The notes beneath the pieces were generated by a model. It was not told where the DNA came from. It saw only the letters and a program-made list of their open reading frames with translations, and made no database searches. The translations under genes were made by a program, and so were the position numbers. Below, piece by piece: positions 46,860 to 46,928 of a DNA stretch of 46,928 nt. This DNA is from an uncultured Ulvibacter sp. (lineage in GTDB: Bacteria > Bacteroidota > Bacteroidia > Flavobacteriales > Flavobacteriaceae): positions 1 through 46,928 of the forward strand of contig CAJXZB010000026.1 in NCBI GenBank assembly GCA_913063405.1, written 5' to 3'. Position 1 is the stretch's first letter, and each line of letters starts with the position of its first letter.

Positions 46860-46928
46860 TGCAACAAAAAAGTGGACATTTAGTTAAGAGTCATGCTGCT
46901 ACTTTTTGATTAAACATTTCGGTTTCAA
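46860..46928 (-). mobile_element. 3' end of a second IS3-like insertion sequence
   Basis: Starting at TGCAACAAAAAAGTGGACA (46860), this is the inverted counterpart of the element at bases 1-90. On the minus strand the transposase tail reads ETEMFNQKVAA and stops at TGA (46893-46891). It differs from the left copy at several bases, so it is a separate copy and not the same element. The body lies beyond the window to the right. The flank before the terminus, AGTGGACT, resembles the element's own terminal repeat. Confidence 0.75.

Overview
The window looks like one 46.9 kb piece of a Flavobacteriaceae-type (Bacteroidota) chromosome. The signs are AT-rich DNA, promoters of the TTG-N19/21-TAnnTTTG type, TTG starts without obvious Shine-Dalgarno sites, a type IX secretion C-terminal domain, a TonB-dependent receptor, a fused CcsBA cytochrome c maturation protein, and the hisGDCBHAFI(E) and thiSC-E-D-EGHF operons. 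Both window ends lie inside related but non-identical IS3-like elements whose transposase 3' ends point inward. The contig was therefore probably cut at repeats.

Layout. 1-4.9 kb: an IS end next to a truncated, frameshifted adenylate cyclase remnant, then a DUF1801 protein, a bestrophin-type channel, MiaE, a shortened DUF1835 protein and a decayed dipeptidyl peptidase IV. 4.9-12.1 kb: the complete histidine operon, preceded by a transcription attenuator with a His-rich leader peptide and a strong terminator hairpin. 12.2-18.5 kb: amidohydrolase, MBL-fold hydrolase, a small unknown protein, YceI, an ArsC-like protein and a frameshifted TonB-dependent receptor. 18.5-26.7 kb: a 56-residue membrane protein gene divergent from fumC, a 7TM-DISM/HTH sensor, a PhoX-like Tat protein and ccsBA. 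26.8-28.2 kb: a truncated haemoglobin and small membrane protein operon divergent from a Crp/Fnr regulator that has a perfect 7-6-7 palindrome just before its start. 28.2-31.0 kb: a DUF2520 protein, a KdsC-like phosphatase, a UbiA-type prenyltransferase and Maf. 31.0-33.3 kb: two broken exported-protein genes around a small MscS channel. 33.4-37.7 kb: a secreted PIG-L deacetylase, a 36-residue one-helix protein and a sodium:solute symporter, tightly coupled. 38-39.4 kb: a SnoaL-like protein, a second Crp/Fnr regulator and a siderophore-interacting-protein remnant. 39.5-46.8 kb: the thiamine operon on the minus strand behind a TPP riboswitch.

The main whole-window pattern is selective gene decay. 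Biosynthetic and respiratory genes (his, thi, fumC, ccsBA) are intact over many kilobases, while surface, exported or peripheral genes (DPP IV, TonB receptor, a lipoprotein, a T9SS cargo, SIP, adenylate cyclase, DUF1835) carry multiple frameshifts, a nonsense codon or deletions. This looks like real pseudogenisation alongside IS activity rather than random sequencing error, though raw reads would be needed to prove it.

No CRISPR array, prophage, tRNA or rRNA gene was seen. The least-described items are the his attenuator with its predicted antiterminator, the two microprotein genes (18543-18713 and 35936-36046) and the Crp-like palindrome of the haemoglobin locus.
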